Positions 6,781 through 9,298 of a stretch of 9,298 nucleotides of DNA are shown piece after piece. The DNA is from DATFIX01 sp047617305 (GTDB lineage: Archaea; Halobacteriota; Halobacteria; Halobacteriales; Natrialbaceae). Within the stretch, counting starts at the first letter, position 1, and each line of letters starts with the position of its first letter. The position numbers and the translations under genes are program-made. Under the pieces are notes generated by a model. That model ran no database searches. It saw only the letters and a list, made by a program, of their open reading frames with translations, and was not told the DNA's origin. Location: positions 1-9,298 of the forward strand of contig JBLGCL010000116.1 of NCBI GenBank assembly GCA_047617305.1. The letters are read 5' to 3'.

Positions 6781-6838
6781 CACGAGGTGAGGTGCCGGTG
6801 ATTGCGGACCGCGTTTCTCGCCACCGTAGGTCGAACCA
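6758..6838 (+). repeat. two direct copies of AGGTCGAACCA, 70 bp apart
   Basis: An 11-bp sequence occurs at 6758-6768 and again at 6828-6838. The second copy sits just upstream of the presumed TATA element of the UspA gene and the first lies in the loop of the hairpin before it. This suggests a regulator site; chance duplication is possible. Confidence 0.35.
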
Positions 6839-6840
6839 CA

Positions 6841-6849
6841 ATTTCAAAC
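6841..6849 (+). promoter_or_regulatory. TATA-like element for the UspA gene
   Basis: ATTTCAAAC in a G/C-rich surround, centred about 28 nt before the GTG at 6873, fitting a leaderless start there. Confidence 0.4.
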
Positions 6850-6872
6850 CGTCAGCGTTGGTACGGACTGGT

Positions 6873-7304
6873 GTGGCTCCTTCGCACGTTCTGGTCCCGC
6901 TCGACGGGTCGCCCCTGGCGGACGACGCCCTCGAACACGCGCTCGAGACGTTCGACTGCCGGATAACGGTGCTGAACGTCGTGACACCGCTCGACGCCCA
7001 CATGAGCGAAGGCAGGATCATCGAAGCGGACGACGACCGGGTGGAGACGGCTCGACAGCGGGCCGACCGCTTGATCGACCGGTCCAGACAGACTGCGGCC
7101 GAAGCCGACCGCACGGTCGAGACGGCGATCGAGACGGGTGACCCGGCCGACTCGATCCTCGAGTACGTTCACGAGCACGACGTCGATCACGTGGTGATGG
7201 GCGGGCACGGGGGCGAACGCGGCGAGATCGCGCGGCGACTGCTGGGAACCGTCGCGACCGCCGTCGTCGGGGACGCCCCGGTGACCGTGACGGTCGTCCG
7301 GTAG
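6873..7304 (+). CDS. UspA-type universal stress protein, single domain
   Basis: A 143-aa protein, the usual size of a one-domain Usp. The first strand and nucleotide-contact turn read HVLVPLDGSPLADDALEHAL (5-24), with the Asp-Gly-Ser that starts most Usp folds. ITVLNVV (31-37) is the second strand and DHVVMGGHGG (105-114) leads into the nucleotide loop, which ends LLGTVATAVV (123-132). The final strand is PVTVTVV. The usual loop is G-x2-G-x9-G-(S/T); here the gap before Gly125-Thr126 is one or two residues longer, so ATP binding should not be assumed. The frame is open to 6792, but GTG at 6873 gives the standard N-terminus and has a TATA-like element at the right distance. It ends 16 nt from the converging PiT gene. 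A tuning or stress role for phosphate uptake is inferred from position. Confidence 0.88.
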   Translation: MAPSHVLVPLDGSPLADDALEHALETFDCRITVLNVVTPLDAHMSEGRIIEADDDRVETARQRADRLIDRSRQTAAEADRTVETAIETGDPADSILEYVHEHDVDHVVMGGHGGERGEIARRLLGTVATAVVGDAPVTVTVVR

Positions 7305-7320
7305 GTCGGAAAAGCACCCA

Positions 7321-8529
7321 TCACCGAATGCCCAGGACGGTCGTGAAGCCCCAGTAGACGCCGTACCCCACCGCGATCGAGGACGCCAGCGTGATGAGCC
7401 AGAACGCGACCGTCACGCCGATCTTGCGCCGGGAGACGCCCGCCGAGCCGCCGGCGAGGCCGCCGCCGATGACGCCCGAGATGATGATGTTGTTGAACGA
7501 GATGGGGATCCCGAGCGCGATCGCAAGCTGGGCGATGACGAACCCGGGTACCAGCGCGGCGATCGACCGCCGGACGCCAAGCTGGGCGTACTCGCGGGAG
7601 GTCGCCTGCAACAGTCGGGGTGCGCCCATCCAGGCGCCGGCGAGGATGCCGAAGGCCCCGACCCCGAGTAGAACGAGGGCCGGCAACCCGAGTTCGCCCA
7701 CGTACAGGTCCTCCAGGGGCCCGGTCGCCAGGCCGACCTGACTGCCGCCGCTGGAGAAGGCGACGATGCTCCCCAGCAGGACGAGGAAGGTTCGGATGCC
7801 CTCGTCGACCGACGCCTGCGTGCGCCGCCGGATGAAGAAGAACCCACCGACAGCGAAGGCCAGACTCACGAGGACGACCATGACCTCCACCCCGGCGAGG
7901 GTCGGGCTCCCGACGAATCGTGCGACGAACGCGGCGACGGAACTCTGGGACGCCCCCGGGGGAGACGGCACGACGCCGAGCTGGACGTTCGCGACGATCC
8001 CGGCCACGACCGCGGCGAGCAGCGGGACGCCGACCGTCTCGGGGATGTCGTCGCGCCGGAGCACCGTCGCGGTCGCGTACGCCATCCCGCCCGACATCGG
8101 CGGGACGAGGATCCAGAAGATCCCCAGACGTCGGTAGGTGTCGAAGGCGGGATCGCCGCCGAGCGAGAGGCCGACGCCGACCATCGCGCCGGTGGTCGCG
8201 AACGCGGCCGGAATGGGATACCCGGAATAGACGCCGGCAGCCATGAACCCTGCCGCCGTCAGCAGCCCGGCGGTCGCGGCCAGGGGCGTAATCGTCACGC
8301 CGCCGATCAGGTTCCGCCCGACCGTCTCCGAGATGGACCCGCCCTGTGTCAGTGCTCCCAACGCCGCGAGGAGGCCGATGAGAAAGGCGGCCCGCATCGT
8401 CGACACCGCGTTGGCGCCGATCGCGGGTGCGAACGGGGGCGAGTTGCTGTTGGCTCCCAGCGCCCACGCCATGAACAGGCCAGTCACCGTCGCCAGAACC
8501 GCCAGGATCCAGAACGTGAGTGCCGCCAC
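7321..8529 (-). CDS. PiT/PHO4-family inorganic phosphate permease
   Basis: A 402-aa polytopic membrane protein with the inverted-repeat layout of PiT transporters, which move phosphate (often as metal phosphate) with H+ or Na+. The N-terminal half has GANSNSPPFAPAIGANAVST (25-44), GSISETVGRNLI (64-75) and GYPIPAAFATTGAMVG (103-118). The C-terminal half has SSGGSQVGLATGPLED (259-274), GAFGILAGAWMGAPRLL (291-307) and GIPISFNNIIISGVIGGG (340-357). A loop with RRRTQASVDEG (234-244) separates them. The PVSTTHA-type motif of bacterial PiT is altered in both halves, so substrate preference could differ. The start is a GTG at 8529 preceded by GGAGG at 8544-8540. An earlier GTG at 8553 adds a Gly-rich stretch and is less likely. 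The gene is divergent from a second, different PiT gene. Confidence 0.88.
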   Translation of the reverse strand: MAALTFWILAVLATVTGLFMAWALGANSNSPPFAPAIGANAVSTMRAAFLIGLLAALGALTQGGSISETVGRNLIGGVTITPLAATAGLLTAAGFMAAGVYSGYPIPAAFATTGAMVGVGLSLGGDPAFDTYRRLGIFWILVPPMSGGMAYATATVLRRDDIPETVGVPLLAAVVAGIVANVQLGVVPSPPGASQSSVAAFVARFVGSPTLAGVEVMVVLVSLAFAVGGFFFIRRRTQASVDEGIRTFLVLLGSIVAFSSGGSQVGLATGPLEDLYVGELGLPALVLLGVGAFGILAGAWMGAPRLLQATSREYAQLGVRRSIAALVPGFVIAQLAIALGIPISFNNIIISGVIGGGLAGGSAGVSRRKIGVTVAFWLITLASSIAVGYGVYWGFTTVLGIR

Positions 8530-8530
8530 G

Positions 8531-8608
8531 TCAGGCCCCCCTCCGCGACCCACCGGGTCCGGCCCGCTTCACGCGCTGTCGAAGGGCTGGACCGCTGCCA
8601 ACGTCCAT
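8531..8608 (-). other. possible 25-codon upstream ORF coupled to the PiT gene
   Basis: On the minus strand an ATG at 8608 opens a 25-codon frame (MDVGSGPALRQRVKRAG...) whose TGA ends one base before the GTG of the PiT gene. A T-rich element (TTTTT at 8638-8634) lies about 27 nt before this ATG, so a leaderless mRNA could begin here. A second ATG at 8613 opens a 14-codon frame. The peptide is basic, unlike haloarchaeal proteins, so it is more likely a leader read for coupling than a functional protein, or simply untranslated 5' sequence. Confidence 0.25.
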
Positions 8609-8633
8609 GTCATCAGGTTCCACTGCCGACGAG

Positions 8634-8638
8634 AAAAA
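8634..8638 (-). promoter_or_regulatory. T-rich TATA-like element for the minus-strand PiT gene
   Basis: Five T (minus strand) in a CCTTTTTCTCG context are the only clear A/T-rich patch upstream of the PiT gene. A transcript from here would begin near 8608-8613, leaving a leader of about 80 nt before the GTG at 8529. Confidence 0.35.
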
Positions 8639-8729
8639 GGCTTGGCGGAACCCCGGTTCTCCCGCTCCCTTTCCCGCCTCCCTGACGGACGGAATACGAT
8701 AGACGGCTGCCCCGTGTCGATCACAACCT

Positions 8730-8738
8730 CTTAAGTTT
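8730..8738 (+). promoter_or_regulatory. TATA-like element for the second PiT gene
   Basis: CTTAAGTTT, the most A/T-rich patch between the two permease genes, is centred about 32 nt before the ATG at 8766. That predicts a leader of only a few nucleotides. Confidence 0.5.
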
Positions 8739-8765
8739 CCTCCCCCCGGTATTTCAGAGGCAATC

Positions 8766-9298
8766 ATGGTTTCGGTGTTACTTCTCGTCGGGATTCTCGC
8801 AGCGGTCTTCGTGGGGTTCAACGTGGGGGGATCGACGACCGGGCCGGCGTTCGGCCCGGCCGTCGGGGCGGACGCCATCTCGAAGACCATGGCGGCCGCG
8901 CTGATGACCCTCTTCTTCTTCGTCGGCGCGTGGACGATCGGTCGTCGCGTCGTCACCACCTTGGGAACCGAACTGGTCACCGACCCCGGGGTCTTCACGC
9001 TGGAGGCGAGCATCGGCGTCCTGTTTTTCATCGGCCTCGGGCTGCTGATCGGGAACCTGTTCGGCGTCCCGGCCTCCACCTCGATGACGGCGGTCGGCTC
9101 GATCGCCGGCCTCGCCATCGCCGGCAACGCGCTCGACTGGGCGGAGATGGGCGAGATCGCGACGTGGTGGATCGTCTCGCCGTTCATCGGCTTCTGGGTG
9201 TCGCTGATCATCGGCCGGTACTTCTACGCGCGACTCAACCGCCTGATCGCCATGGAGCGGAGCGATGGCCCGCTGGTCAAAATCGACCGCACGGGACC
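8766..9298 (+). CDS. second PiT-family phosphate permease, 3' end cut by the window
   Basis: The frame stays open from the ATG at 8766 to the window edge: 177 codons plus two bases and no stop. The N-terminal half of a PiT permease is clear. The first membrane segment runs into GFNVGGSTTGPAFGPAVGAD (17-36). FTLEASIGVLFFIGLGLLIG (77-96) is a further span and FGVPASTSMTAVGSIAGLA (99-117) is the PVSTTHA-type motif, closer to the bacterial form than that of its neighbour. A cytoplasmic stretch starts near FYARLNRLIAMERSDG (153-168). Typical family length is about 390-420 residues, so more than half is missing. It has a near-leaderless promoter and is divergent from the other PiT gene. Regulation by phosphate is likely for the family but no site is recognisable. 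Confidence 0.85.
   Translation, partial: MVSVLLLVGILAAVFVGFNVGGSTTGPAFGPAVGADAISKTMAAALMTLFFFVGAWTIGRRVVTTLGTELVTDPGVFTLEASIGVLFFIGLGLLIGNLFGVPASTSMTAVGSIAGLAIAGNALDWAEMGEIATWWIVSPFIGFWVSLIIGRYFYARLNRLIAMERSDGPLVKIDRTG

Noticed and set aside
7187..8467. 426-codon minus-strand frame inside the PiT gene
   Set aside because: Arg/Gly/Pro-rich shadow of the PiT gene with no domain of its own.

Overview
The window is almost certainly from a haloarchaeon. It is GC-rich with strong G/C third-position bias. The predicted soluble proteins are very acidic. Several genes have an A/T-rich TATA-like element about 25-30 nt before the start codon, which fits leaderless transcripts. The families present (zinc-ribbon plus sigma-like HTH regulator, PiT permeases beside a UspA protein, a lipoamide-dehydrogenase-like flavoprotein) are also typical of the group. 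I cannot name genus or species. No rRNA, tRNA, CRISPR array, transposase or replication origin was seen.

Layout. The left part (1-2250) is the looser part: an alpha/beta hydrolase (+), a 68-aa acidic protein on the opposite strand, then a multi-pass membrane protein gene that reads through only if the frame is switched twice and has no start codon, so I call it a pseudogene. The middle (2250-4390) is a divergent pair: a zinc-ribbon/HTH regulator (-) and a 467-aa FAD/NAD disulfide oxidoreductase (+), with a perfect inverted repeat at the regulator's start. Next, a MATE-family exporter (-) is divergent from a small membrane-anchored protein (+) whose soluble part has a valine at exactly every fourth residue for 81 residues. 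The right part (6870-9298) holds a UspA-type protein (+), a PiT-family phosphate permease (-) converging on it, and a second PiT permease (+), divergent from the first and cut by the window edge.

How the genes may work together. The right end looks like a phosphate-uptake and stress module: two different PiT permeases share one intergenic region and an UspA protein lies 16 nt from the end of the first. The oxidoreductase may be controlled by its divergent regulator, but this rests on position only. The MATE exporter and the Val-repeat protein share a short promoter region. No complete multi-gene defence or biosynthetic system is visible. The most unusual item is the Val-every-fourth-residue protein at 6210-6740.
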